Below, one piece after another: positions 1 through 7,250 of a stretch of DNA of 12,548 nt. Numbering within the stretch: position 1 is the first letter of the stretch; each line of letters opens with the position of its first letter. The notes below the pieces were generated by a model. The model was not told the DNA's origin. It made no database searches and saw nothing but the letters and a program-made list of their open reading frames with translations. The position numbers and the translations under genes were made by a program. The DNA lies in contig JAKFWE010000334.1 in assembly GCA_021732895.1 (NCBI GenBank), forward strand, positions 1 through 12,548, read 5' to 3'. The DNA is from Allobosea sp. GTDB taxonomy: Bacteria > Pseudomonadota > Alphaproteobacteria > Rhizobiales > Beijerinckiaceae.

Positions 1-33
1 AAGCTACCGCTCTCCCAACTGAGCTATGGCCCC
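1..33 (-). tRNA. tRNA-Ala (probable), 5' part only, cut by window edge
   Basis: Read on the minus strand from position 33, the sequence starts with the acceptor arm GGGGCCA. It continues with a D-arm of the standard form (GCTC stem, AGTTGGGA loop, GAGC return strand), then G26 and the first seven bases of the anticodon arm. The window ends before the anticodon, so the amino acid is inferred from the GGGGCCA acceptor strand, which is typical of alphaproteobacterial tRNA-Ala. The 3' half lies outside the window. It is transcribed away from the TIGR02300 gene and has its own upstream promoter. Confidence 0.8.
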
Positions 34-40
34 ACATGAT

Positions 41-64
41 TCGGCTGATCTGGGGGTCAGCCGA
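41..64 (-). other. stem-loop in the tRNA 5' leader
   Basis: Perfect 8-bp inverted repeat (arms 41-48 TCGGCTGA and 57-64 TCAGCCGA, 8-base loop) starting 8 bases upstream of the tRNA 5' end. There is no T-tract on either side, so it does not look like an intrinsic terminator. It would sit in the precursor leader removed by RNase P. Function unknown. Confidence 0.5.
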
Positions 65-80
65 CCAAACTTCAGTCATA

Positions 81-101
81 CGGGACCCGAACACGGTCCC
101 G
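81..101 (-). other. second stem-loop in the tRNA 5' leader
   Basis: Perfect 7-bp inverted repeat (arms 81-87 CGGGACC and 95-101 GGTCCCG, 7-base loop) between the predicted tRNA promoter and the 41-64 hairpin. It could help stop transcripts from the upstream TIGR02300 gene, but no T-tract follows it on the minus strand, so a terminator role is not supported by sequence alone. Confidence 0.4.
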
Positions 102-133
102 CGACGTCGCACCGCCCGACGGCGGCGAAGCGC

Positions 134-162
134 TCTATAGGCGGGCTCGGCGCAAGACTCAA
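134..162 (-). promoter_or_regulatory. predicted sigma-70-type promoter for the tRNA
   Basis: On the minus strand there is a -35 box TTGAGT (157-162) and a -10 box TATAGA (134-139) separated by exactly 17 bases. It points at the tRNA, with transcription expected to start near position 127 and a leader of roughly 90 bases. It lies just past the stop codon of the TIGR02300 gene, so the tRNA need not depend on read-through. This is a pattern match only; no start site was measured. Confidence 0.55.
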
Positions 163-193
163 GCGTCTATGTCACGCCGGCGTCGCTTGTTCC

Positions 194-592
194 TCAGACG
201 TCCTCATCGGGCTCGATGTCGCCGTCGATCAGGTCCGCGACATCGTCGTCGCCCTCCTCGTCCTCCTCGAGGAACGCGTCGTCCTCGCCGGCGTCATCGT
301 CGTCCTCGACCTCGATGTCGTCCTCGCTGGTGACGACCACGTCCTTGTCGGACGCCTCGGCGTCGGCCTCGTCGAGCGAAACGATCTCGACCGGGTTGTC
401 GGCGGCCTCGGCCTCGTCCTCGTCCTCGGCGGGCTTGGGCGCCGGCGCCGACGCCTTGCCCTGGGGCTCGAAGACCGACCGCGGATAGGACTGCCCGGTA
501 TAGGGCGAGACGATCGGATCCTTGTCGAGATCGTAGAATTTGCGCCCCGTGGTCGGGCAAACGCGCTTTGTGCCAAGTTCCGGTTTCGCCAC
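194..592 (-). CDS. TIGR02300 family protein (FYDLN acid domain)
   Basis: 132-residue protein of the alphaproteobacterial TIGR02300 family, whose molecular role is unknown. The N-terminal block (about residues 1-45) carries the family signature: LGTKRVCPTTGRKFYDL, then a DP and an SPYTG motif, with a single Cys at position 12. The rest, about residues 55-132, is a low-complexity tail dominated by Asp and Glu, so the protein should be very acidic and largely disordered. The start is GTG at 592, with GAAGG about 9 bases upstream; the nearest upstream ATG in the region runs into a stop after three codons. Family members often have FYDLN where this one has FYDLD. It is divergent from aroA, an arrangement I recall from related genomes. 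Cytoplasmic, since no signal peptide or membrane segment is seen. Confidence 0.88.
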   Translation of the reverse strand: MAKPELGTKRVCPTTGRKFYDLDKDPIVSPYTGQSYPRSVFEPQGKASAPAPKPAEDEDEAEAADNPVEIVSLDEADAEASDKDVVVTSEDDIEVEDDDDAGEDDAFLEEDEEGDDDVADLIDGDIEPDEDV

Positions 593-636
593 TGCGTCGG
601 ACCTTCAATCGTTCATGTTCTGAAAAGCAGGCGCGT

Positions 637-665
637 CCGTTAGTCGGGGCGGGCAGCACTGTCAA
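637..665 (-). promoter_or_regulatory. predicted promoter for the TIGR02300 gene
   Basis: Minus-strand -35 box TTGACA (660-665, perfect consensus), 17-base spacer, then TAACGG (637-642), a weak -10. Expected start near 630, giving a leader of about 38 bases before the GTG at 592. The perfect -35 and ideal spacing argue for it; the poor -10 argues for caution. Confidence 0.45.
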
Positions 666-721
666 ATGCTGATTTTCGCGCCGTCCGCCGTGACGCGCGC
701 CGAGGGCTCATGCTAGAGCGC

Positions 722-763
722 CTGGACTGCGCCAGTCCAGCGCCGCCCTTTCGCTTGGCGGCG
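722..763 (+). other. two abutting stem-loops upstream of aroA
   Basis: A perfect 8-bp hairpin (722-729 CTGGACTG / 733-740 CAGTCCAG, 3-base loop) is followed at once by a perfect 7-bp hairpin (741-747 CGCCGCC / 757-763 GGCGGCG, 9-base loop). Both lie between the divergent promoter region and the chosen aroA start at 800. No T-tract follows, so this is not an intrinsic terminator in the plus direction. A weak promoter-like pair (GTGACG 690-695, CTAGAG 713-718, 17-base spacer) lies just before it. Confidence 0.45.
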
Positions 764-799
764 AATCCGAAGCGCGCGAACCTGACGAGAGACCGCCGC

Positions 800-2140
800 G
801 TGGCCCATTCGCACAATCCGACACCCGTGACGGCCAGCGCCGGCCGTCCGCTGCGCGGCATGCTTCGTGTGCCCGGCGACAAGTCGATCTCGCACCGCGC
901 CATGATCTTCGGGCTCCTGGCGGTCGGCGAAACCAGGATCAGCGGCCTGCTCGAGGGCGAGGACGTGATGGCCACGGCCGCCGCCGCGCGCGCGCTCGGA
1001 GCGCAGGTTCATCACGACGGTCCCGGCCTGTGGCGCGTCTTCGGCGTCGGCGTCGGCGGCCTGCGGCAGCCCGACGGCGTGCTCGATTTCGGCAATGCCG
1101 GCACCGGGTCGCGGCTGATGATGGGCGTCTGCGGCGCGCACCCGATCACCACGACGTTCGACGGCGACGCCTCGCTGCGCAAGCGGCCGATGCGCCGCAT
1201 CCTCGATCCGCTCGAACGCATGGGCGCGGTCATCGTCTCGCAGGAGGATGGCGGCCGCGTGCCGCTCACCCTGCGCGGACCGCGGGAGGCCGTGCCGATC
1301 GAATACCGCACGCCGGTCGCCTCGGCGCAGATCAAATCCGCCGTGCTGCTGGCGGGGCTCGCCGCGCCGGGCGAGACCACCGTGATCGAGACGGAGGCGA
1401 CGCGCGACCACACCGAAAAGATGCTGGCGCATTTCGGCGCGCAGGTGCGGGTCTCGACCGAGGGCGCGCATGGCCGGCGGATCGTGCTGACGGGGCAGCC
1501 GGAACTGCGTGCGACGCCGATCGTGGTGCCGGCCGATCCGTCCTCGGCGGCCTTTCCGATCGTCGCGGCGCTGATCGCGCCCGGCTCCGACATCCTGATC
1601 GAAGGCGTGATGACCAATCCGCTGCGCAGCGGCCTGCTGACGACCCTGCGCGAGATGGGCGCCGACATCAGCGTCGAGAGCGAAGCCAGCGAAGGCGGCG
1701 AGGCCGTGGCGACGCTGCGCGTGCGCGCCGGCGGGCTCGCCGGCGTCACCGTGCCGCCCGAGCGGGCGCCATCGATGATCGACGAATACCCGGTGCTGGC
1801 GGTGGCGGCCGCCTTCGCCAGCGGCACGACCCGGATGCGCGGTCTGCAGGAGCTGCGCGTCAAGGAATCGGACCGGCTGGCGGCCGTGGCCGACGGGCTG
1901 CGGGCCGCCGGCGTGACCTGCGCCATCGAGGGCGACGATCTCGTGGTCGAGGGCGGCGGCGGGGCGGTCGCCGGGGGCGGGATGGTCGCGACGCATCTCG
2001 ACCACCGCATCGCGATGAGCTTCCTGGTGATGGGGCTGGCGACGCGAAAGCCGATGCGGATCGACGACGGCGCCATGATCGCGACCAGCTTCCCGAGCTT
2101 CCTCGCGCTGATGAACGGTCTGGGCGCCGACATCGCATGA
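800..2140 (+). CDS. aroA: 3-phosphoshikimate 1-carboxyvinyltransferase (EPSP synthase), class II
   Basis: Transfers the enolpyruvyl group of PEP to shikimate-3-phosphate, the sixth step of the shikimate pathway to aromatic amino acids; cytoplasmic. The 446-residue product fits the family. Visible motifs: PGDKSISHR (25-33), FGNAGTGSRL (97-106), KRPMRRILDPLERMG (128-142), SAQIK (175-179), RDHTEKML (202-209), APSMIDEYP (323-331), LRVKESDRL (352-360) and HLDHRIAMSF (399-408). These place it with class II enzymes such as Agrobacterium CP4. Two key spots differ from CP4: Gly101 replaces the Ala tied to glyphosate tolerance, and NPLR (273-276) replaces NPTR. I chose the GTG at 800 (GAGAG about 8 bases upstream). 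The ATG at 710 would add 30 residues with no family resemblance and would lie in the promoter-like region. It overlaps cmk by ATGA, implying coupled translation. Confidence 0.96.
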   Translation: MAHSHNPTPVTASAGRPLRGMLRVPGDKSISHRAMIFGLLAVGETRISGLLEGEDVMATAAAARALGAQVHHDGPGLWRVFGVGVGGLRQPDGVLDFGNAGTGSRLMMGVCGAHPITTTFDGDASLRKRPMRRILDPLERMGAVIVSQEDGGRVPLTLRGPREAVPIEYRTPVASAQIKSAVLLAGLAAPGETTVIETEATRDHTEKMLAHFGAQVRVSTEGAHGRRIVLTGQPELRATPIVVPADPSSAAFPIVAALIAPGSDILIEGVMTNPLRSGLLTTLREMGADISVESEASEGGEAVATLRVRAGGLAGVTVPPERAPSMIDEYPVLAVAAAFASGTTRMRGLQELRVKESDRLAAVADGLRAAGVTCAIEGDDLVVEGGGGAVAGGGMVATHLDHRIAMSFLVMGLATRKPMRIDDGAMIATSFPSFLALMNGLGADIA

Positions 2141-2775
2141 CCGCCCCGCTGGTCATCGCGGTCGACGGCCCGGCGGCCTCGGGCAAGGGCACGCTGGCGC
2201 GCGCGCTGGCGGGGCATTACGCATTGCCCTATCTCGACACCGGCCTGCTTTACCGCATGGTGGCGCGCGCCATGATGGAGGCCGGCCATGAACTCGCCGA
2301 CGCACAGGCGGCCGGCGCGGTCGTCTCGCAGTTCGACGAGAGCGCCTTTTCCGAAAGCGGCCTGCGGGGGCGCGAGATCGGCGAGGCGGCGTCCGTCGTC
2401 GCCGCGATCCCGGCGGTGCGGGCCGGACTGATCGAACGCCAGCGCCGCTTCGCCGCGCGCCCGGAGGGCGCCGTGCTGGACGGGCGCGACATCGGCACCG
2501 TGATCTGCCCAGACGCCCCCGCAAAGCTCTTCGTCACCGCGACGCCGGAGGTGCGCGCCGCGCGCCGGCACCGCGAACTGGCCGGACGCGGCGAGGCGGC
2601 CAGCCTCGAAGGCATCCTCGCCGATATCCGCCGCCGCGACGCGCGCGATTCGGGGCGCGGCGACGCGCCGCTGCGCGCGGCCGAGGACGCCGTGCTGCTC
2701 GATACCTCCGCCCTGACGGTGGCGGAGGCGCTGGCGGCGGCGATCACGATCGTGAATGCCCGCCGCGCGGGCTGA
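2137..2775 (+). CDS. cmk: (d)CMP kinase (cytidylate kinase)
   Basis: Phosphorylates CMP and dCMP to the diphosphates using ATP, part of pyrimidine nucleotide recycling; cytoplasmic. The 212-residue length is normal for bacterial Cmk. Visible motifs: P-loop GPAASGKGT (11-19), YLDTGLLYR (32-40, the nucleotide-monophosphate side), LDGRDIGTVICPDA (114-127), and the lid RRRDARDSGR (165-174). The ATG at 2137 overlaps the aroA stop as ATGA, so ribosomes finishing aroA can restart here. Because it lies inside the run-on frame of an antisense-like long open stretch, the exact start rests on this overlap and on the start of family homology (M-T-A-P-L-V-I-A-V-D-G). In most alphaproteobacteria rpsA (ribosomal protein S1) follows; here it does not. 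Confidence 0.95.
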   Translation: MTAPLVIAVDGPAASGKGTLARALAGHYALPYLDTGLLYRMVARAMMEAGHELADAQAAGAVVSQFDESAFSESGLRGREIGEAASVVAAIPAVRAGLIERQRRFAARPEGAVLDGRDIGTVICPDAPAKLFVTATPEVRAARRHRELAGRGEAASLEGILADIRRRDARDSGRGDAPLRAAEDAVLLDTSALTVAEALAAAITIVNARRAG

Positions 2776-2842
2776 GCCTGCCTGGAATTCTCCCTTGGCG
2801 CGACTCAAAAGCGAGCGCACACTCTCCTCACGGATTGATGAC

Positions 2843-2847
2843 GGAGG
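2843..2847 (+). promoter_or_regulatory. ribosome binding site that fixes the DUF1194 gene start
   Basis: GGAGG with a 5-base spacer to the ATG at 2853. Upstream in-frame alternatives (TTG 2835, ATG 2838) lie before this site and would add residues ahead of an otherwise well-formed signal peptide. Confidence 0.7.
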
Positions 2848-2852
2848 TGGCG

Positions 2853-3662
2853 ATGCGGCGCTGGCTGTTCGGTCTCTTGAGTCTCGCGGGCGCCGGTTTG
2901 TGGACCGGCGCGACGCCGCAGGCGCAGCCCTCGCCAGCGCCGCCGGAAGAGGTCGATGTCGCTCTGGTTCTGGCGGTCGACGTCTCCTATTCGATGGATC
3001 TCGACGAGCTCGCCCTGCAGCGCAACGGCTATATCGAGGCGTTCCGCTCGCGGCAGCTGCATGAGGCGGTGTCGAAGGGCGCGATCGGCAAGATCGCCGT
3101 GACCTATTTCGAATGGGCCGGCGGCCATTTCCAGCACATCGTCAAGCCCTGGACGATCATCGACACGCCGCAATCGGCGATCGCCTTCGCCGAGGAACTG
3201 GGCGAGGCGCCGACGCGGCGCGGCCGCCGCACCTCGATCTCGGGCGCGATCGATCTGAGCATGGCCCTGCTGGAGCAGAGCAACGTGGCCGCCCTGCGCA
3301 AGGTCATCGACATCTCGGGCGACGGCGCCAACAATGACGGGCGCCCGGTCACCGCGGCGCGCGACGAGGCGCGCGACAAGGGCATCAGCATCAACGGGCT
3401 GCCGGTGATGCTCAAGCAGGCGAGCTATTTCGACATCGACAATCTCGACGCCTACTATGAGGATTGCGTCATCACCGGCATCGGCGCCTTCGTCATTCCG
3501 ATCCGCGAGCGCGGCCAGTTCGTCGACGCCACCCGCACCAAGCTGGTGCGCGAGATCGCCGAGGCGCCGCCGGAGGCGCTGATCCAGAAGGCGCAATCGA
3601 GAGAGCAGCGCGTTTCCTGCCTGTCGGGCGAGCGGCAATGGCGCGACCGGATGGGGAACTGA
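2853..3662 (+). CDS. secreted DUF1194 protein (von Willebrand factor A-like)
   Basis: 269-residue protein of the DUF1194 family, which has a vWA-like fold; biological role unknown. Residues 1-25 form a signal peptide (MRRW, then a Leu/Gly/Ala core ending near ATPQAQ), so it should act in the periplasm. The vWA-like part starts at about residue 33. It has VLAVDVSYSMD (39-49) with the metal-binding DxSxS pattern at 43-47, RRTSISGAID (125-134), and a second acidic strand KVIDISGDGANNDGRPVT (150-167). Family-typical NGLPV (181-185), the YYEDCVI stretch (201-207) and GAFVIPI (211-217) follow. Two Cys (205, 256) could form a disulfide. Family members usually have SGS where this one has SYS. The gene starts 77 bases after cmk and its stop is 7 bases from the hrpB stop, in convergent orientation. 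Confidence 0.88.
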   Translation: MRRWLFGLLSLAGAGLWTGATPQAQPSPAPPEEVDVALVLAVDVSYSMDLDELALQRNGYIEAFRSRQLHEAVSKGAIGKIAVTYFEWAGGHFQHIVKPWTIIDTPQSAIAFAEELGEAPTRRGRRTSISGAIDLSMALLEQSNVAALRKVIDISGDGANNDGRPVTAARDEARDKGISINGLPVMLKQASYFDIDNLDAYYEDCVITGIGAFVIPIRERGQFVDATRTKLVREIAEAPPEALIQKAQSREQRVSCLSGERQWRDRMGN

Positions 3663-3669
3663 CGTCGCC

Positions 3670-6162
3670 TCACGTCCCGCGCGGCTTGGCCCGCGTCGTC
3701 GGCGGCGCGGCGGCGGGATCGTCGGGCCAGGGATGGCGCGGATAGCGGCCTTTCATCTGCGACTTCACCTCCGCCCATGAGCCGCGCCAGAAGCCGGGCA
3801 GGTCGCGGGTGATCTGGATCGGCTTGTGGCCCGGTGACAGCAATTCCAGAACCAGCGGCACGCGCCCGCCGGCCAGCGCGGGATGGATCGCGAGCCCATA
3901 GAGCTCCTGCACCCTGAGCGAGATCGTCGGGCCGGCCTCCGCGGCGTAATCGACCGCGATGCGCGACCCGGTCGGCGCGACGAAATGCGTCGGCGCCTCG
4001 TGGTCGAGCCGCCGTTTCAGGTCCCACGGCAGGAGCGCGTCCAGCGCGGCGTCGAGATCGGACGCGGCGATGGCCGCGAGAGCCGCCACGCCGACCAGAT
4101 GGGGCGCCAGCCAATCCTCCACGCCGGCCTCCAGGGCCTCGTCCGACAGATCGGGAACGCCGCCGTCGCCGGCCCGGCGCAGGAAGCCGGCGCGCTCGCG
4201 CAACTGCATCTGCGCCCGCGTCCAGGGCAACGACCCGACGCCGACGGACGCCGCGCCGCGCGCCAGCAGCGCCGCATTGGCGGTGGTGGGCTCCACCGGC
4301 AGCGGCCGTTCGGCCAGCATCAGGGCGCCGTAGCCGCGAATGGCGCGGGTCCGCAGGGTGCGGGACTGCCGGTCGAAAGCCGTCTCGGCTCGCTCCTCCG
4401 GTCCGAAGGGCGACAGGCCCTCGCTCGCGAGCCAGTGCGGATCGGCCTCCGTGATGGCGCAGGCGGCCGTGATGCGGGACTGCTGCGCCGCGCCGGTGAG
4501 GTCGGCGACGACGAGCCAGCTCTCGCGCGCCAGAGCCTGCGTCGGCTCGAGGGCCGCGCCGCGTCCGTTGGCGAGGAGATACTGTCCCGATCCCGGCTTG
4601 CGCGCCTTCGCGACGCGATCCGGATAGGCCAGGGCCAGAATCCGGCCGGGCGACAGCGGCGCCTCCTCCCGGCGCTCGGCGGCGGCCCGCGCGCTCGCCG
4701 CCCAGCCCTCGGCGAGGCGGCGCATGTCGCCGGCGCGGCCGCCGCGCTCGCGGCGGAAGCGGTCGAGCCGCCCGGCCAGATCGACGCCGTCGCCGCCGAG
4801 TCCGCGCTCGACGATGATGGCGGCGAGATCGGCGGCCATGCTCGCCTGCCCGTAGCCGGCGGCGGCGACGACCATGCGGGCCAGCCGCGGCGGCAGGGGC
4901 AGGGCCTGCAAGGCCCGGCCGGCCGGCGTGACGCGCCCGGCCGGGTCGAGCGCCCCGAGACCTGCGAGGAGCGCCCGCGCCTCCTTCAGCGCCGGGGCCG
5001 GGGGCGGATCGAGGAAGGCGAGCCGCGTCGGATCGGCCTCGCCCCAGGCGGCGCAGTCGAGCAGCAGGGGCGCGAGATCGGCGGAGAGGATTTCGGGCCG
5101 CGCGAAGGGCTCGAGCGCTCCCGTGCCCGCCTCGTCCCAGAGCCGGTAGCAGATGCCCGGCTCGGTGCGCCCGGCGCGGCCGCGGCGCTGGTCGGCGCCG
5201 GCGCGGCTGACCCGGCGGGTCTCCAGACGGGTGACGCCGATATCGGGCTCGTAGACCGGCACGCGGGCCAGCCCCGAATCGACCACGACGCGGACGCCTT
5301 CGATCGTCAGCGAGGTCTCGGCGATCGACGTCGCCAGCACGATCTTGCGCCGGCCCGGCCCGGCCGGCGCCACCGCGCGGTCCTGCTCGGCCTGGTCGAG
5401 CCCGCCATGCAGCGGCGCGATGCTGATCGCCGCGTCGCGGATGCGCTCGCGCAGCCGCTCCTCGACCCGCCTGATCTCGCCCTGGCCGGGTAGGAAGACG
5501 AGGAGCGAGCCGGCCTCTTCGTTCAGCGCCCGCAACACCGCCCCGGCGACGGCGTCCTCGATGCGCTGCTGCGGATCGCGGCCGAGATGGCGCGTCGTCA
5601 CGGCAAAGGCGCGCCCCCGCGATTCGATCACGGCCGCATCGCCGAGAAGGCGGGCGACGCGGGCGCCGTCGAGCGTCGCCGACATCACCAGGATGCGCAG
5701 ATCCTCGCGCAGGCCGGCCTGCGCGTCCAGCGCCAGCGCCAGCCCGAGATCGGCGTCGAGCGAGCGCTCGTGGAACTCGTCGAAAAGAACGGCGGCGACG
5801 CCGGCGAGCTCCGGATCGTCGAGAATCATCCGGGCGAAGACGCCCTCGGTGACGACCTCGATGCGCGTCTTCGGGCCGATCTTCGAGCCCAGCCGGATGC
5901 GCAGGCCGATCGTCTCGCCGACAGGCTCGCCGAGCGTCGCCGCCATGCGGCTGGCGGCGCCTCTCGCCGCGAGCCGGCGCGGCTCCAGCAGGATCAGCTT
6001 GCGCCCGCGCACCCACGGCTCGTCGAGCAGCGCCAGCGGCGCGCGCGTCGTCTTGCCCGCGCCGGGCGGCGCCACGAGCACGGCGTTGGCGCGTTCGCTC
6101 AGGGCCGAGGCGAGTTCGCCGAGGACGGCGTCGATCGGGAGAGGGGCGTCGAAGGCGCGCAT
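3670..6162 (-). CDS. hrpB: ATP-dependent helicase HrpB (DEAH family)
   Basis: Putative cytoplasmic RNA helicase of the DEAH/RHA group; its physiological substrate is not settled in most bacteria. 830 residues, normal for HrpB. Visible motifs: Walker A APPGAGKTT (31-39), motif Ia LEPRRLAARG (59-68), TEG (105-107), Walker B/motif II DEFH (128-131), motif III SAT (161-163), ATSIAETSLTIEGV (277-290), and motif VI QRRGRAGR (325-332). The rest is helicase-associated and HrpB C-terminal sequence, including a SPGHKPIQITRDLPGFW stretch near the end. The open frame extends 12 codons further to a TTG at 6198, but the ATG at 6162 gives the usual family N-terminus (MRAFDAPLPIDAVL). Neither start has a clear ribosome binding site. 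It lies 45 bases after the amidotransferase gene on the same strand and may be co-transcribed with it. Confidence 0.95.
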   Translation of the reverse strand: MRAFDAPLPIDAVLGELASALSERANAVLVAPPGAGKTTRAPLALLDEPWVRGRKLILLEPRRLAARGAASRMAATLGEPVGETIGLRIRLGSKIGPKTRIEVVTEGVFARMILDDPELAGVAAVLFDEFHERSLDADLGLALALDAQAGLREDLRILVMSATLDGARVARLLGDAAVIESRGRAFAVTTRHLGRDPQQRIEDAVAGAVLRALNEEAGSLLVFLPGQGEIRRVEERLRERIRDAAISIAPLHGGLDQAEQDRAVAPAGPGRRKIVLATSIAETSLTIEGVRVVVDSGLARVPVYEPDIGVTRLETRRVSRAGADQRRGRAGRTEPGICYRLWDEAGTGALEPFARPEILSADLAPLLLDCAAWGEADPTRLAFLDPPPAPALKEARALLAGLGALDPAGRVTPAGRALQALPLPPRLARMVVAAAGYGQASMAADLAAIIVERGLGGDGVDLAGRLDRFRRERGGRAGDMRRLAEGWAASARAAAERREEAPLSPGRILALAYPDRVAKARKPGSGQYLLANGRGAALEPTQALARESWLVVADLTGAAQQSRITAACAITEADPHWLASEGLSPFGPEERAETAFDRQSRTLRTRAIRGYGALMLAERPLPVEPTTANAALLARGAASVGVGSLPWTRAQMQLRERAGFLRRAGDGGVPDLSDEALEAGVEDWLAPHLVGVAALAAIAASDLDAALDALLPWDLKRRLDHEAPTHFVAPTGSRIAVDYAAEAGPTISLRVQELYGLAIHPALAGGRVPLVLELLSPGHKPIQITRDLPGFWRGSWAEVKSQMKGRYPRHPWPDDPAAAPPTTRAKPRGT

Positions 6163-6207
6163 CGCCGCGATGTGGCGCAAACCGGGCCCCGCGCGCAAGC
6201 GGAGGCG

Positions 6208-6996
6208 TCAGGCCGCCTGCTTCAGTCCGACGGCGAACGGCGTCAGCGCCACCGCGCCGGGTCTGATGCTGACGAGCGTGTTGCAGGGCAGGGCCTGCCA
6301 GCATTCGCGCATCGCGTCGACCGGCTCGGAAGCCACCACGATGCTGTCGCCGCGGTCGCACAGGTAGAGGCTCGGCGGCGAGGCGTCGGAGGACCAGCGC
6401 AGCGCATGGATGGTCTCGCCATCGGCGAGGGCCGCAGCGCACCGCAGCGGCTCGGCGATTCCGGCGTCGCGCATCAGGGAAAGCGCATCGCCGAGCGCGC
6501 CCGCCATGGCCTCGCCGGGGGCCGCGCCACGCGCCATCCGCGCCAGGATCAGCAGAAACAGCGCCTCGGAATCCGTCGTGCCGACGCGCGCGTCGTAGAG
6601 CGCATCGGGGATCAGGGCCTCGAGCCGCCGCCGGATCAGGCCGTAGCCGCCGATCTGGCCGTTATGCATGAAGAGATGCCGGCCGTGGACGAAGGGATGG
6701 CAGTTCGCCCGTGTCGTCGCGGTGCCGGTGGCGGCGCGGACATGGGCGAAAAACAGGTGCGAGCGGACCTGCCTGGCGATGGAGAGCAGGTTCTCGTCCG
6801 ACCAGGCCGGACGGATCTCGCGATACTGGCCGGGCTCGGGCCTGTCGCCATACCAGCCGACGCCGAAGCCGTCGCCATTGGTGCCGGTCTTCGCCTCCTC
6901 GGCATGCAGTGACTGGTGGATCAGCGAATGGGCGGGGGCCGAGACGAAGTCCTCGAGGAAGATCGGCCGCCCGGCATAGGCGAGAAATCGGCACAT
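6208..6996 (-). CDS. class II glutamine amidotransferase (YafJ-like)
   Basis: 262-residue Ntn-type glutamine amidotransferase domain, which hydrolyses glutamine and passes ammonia to an acceptor; the acceptor is unknown. The nucleophile is Cys2, exposed once the initiator Met is removed, so the start must be the ATG at 6996 (MCRFLAYAG). The open frame continues about 110 codons upstream, but that part is Arg-rich junk overlapping another gene. Further family marks: TNGDGFGVGWYG (39-50), FFAHVRAAT (82-90), CHPF (99-102), MHNGQIGGY (110-118), TTDSEALF (140-147). There is no synthase domain, so it is a stand-alone glutaminase domain as in YafJ and the ergothioneine enzyme EgtC. No ergothioneine genes are nearby, so I do not call it EgtC. 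Cytoplasmic. Confidence 0.92.
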   Translation of the reverse strand: MCRFLAYAGRPIFLEDFVSAPAHSLIHQSLHAEEAKTGTNGDGFGVGWYGDRPEPGQYREIRPAWSDENLLSIARQVRSHLFFAHVRAATGTATTRANCHPFVHGRHLFMHNGQIGGYGLIRRRLEALIPDALYDARVGTTDSEALFLLILARMARGAAPGEAMAGALGDALSLMRDAGIAEPLRCAAALADGETIHALRWSSDASPPSLYLCDRGDSIVVASEPVDAMRECWQALPCNTLVSIRPGAVALTPFAVGLKQAA

Positions 6997-7093
6997 GGTC
7001 GGCCCCGAATCAGGTCGCGGACGGGACGCCGCAAAACTGCAGTCTAGAATCCTCGCATGAACGGCGCGATAACGCGATCCGGCCGGCGCCGCC

Positions 7094-7250
7094 TCATTCG
7101 CCGCAGCGGAAGTCGAGCTTCGCCATCCTGGCGCTGCGCCCGACCTTGAGCTCGATCTCCAGCGGCGCGCAGGACCTGGGCGGCGGCCGGGCCGGCGGCG
7201 AGAAGCGCGCCGAGCATGACGCCGGCGAGAACGGCTGCGACGACACGCAT
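7094..7250 (-). pseudogene. small secreted protein gene, split by an apparent one-base frameshift
   Basis: Starting at ATG 7250 (GGGGG about 8 bases upstream), the first frame encodes a textbook signal peptide, MRVV followed by an Ala/Leu/Gly core ending GPAAAQ. That frame then turns into Arg-rich sequence with poor codons. The neighbouring frame, from about 7174 down to the TGA at 7096-7094, reads SCAPLEIELK then VGRSARM then AKLDFRCGE. Nearly every codon there ends in G or C. Removing one base of the CC at 7175-7176 joins the two into a 51-residue protein: a 25-residue signal peptide plus a short mature chain with two Cys that could form a disulfide. I do not recognise the family. The cause may be a true mutation, a sequencing error or, less likely, programmed shifting; no slippery heptamer is visible. 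The amidotransferase gene begins 97 bases downstream. Confidence 0.7.

Noticed and set aside
216..488. A Ser-rich plus-strand frame that looks like a low-complexity protein
   Set aside because: It is the complement of the Asp/Glu codon repeats in the TIGR02300 acidic tail.
3455..6442. A 995-codon minus-strand open frame over hrpB
   Set aside because: It is a shifted-frame shadow of hrpB and its neighbours, very Arg-rich and without motifs, while hrpB in the adjacent frame has every helicase motif.
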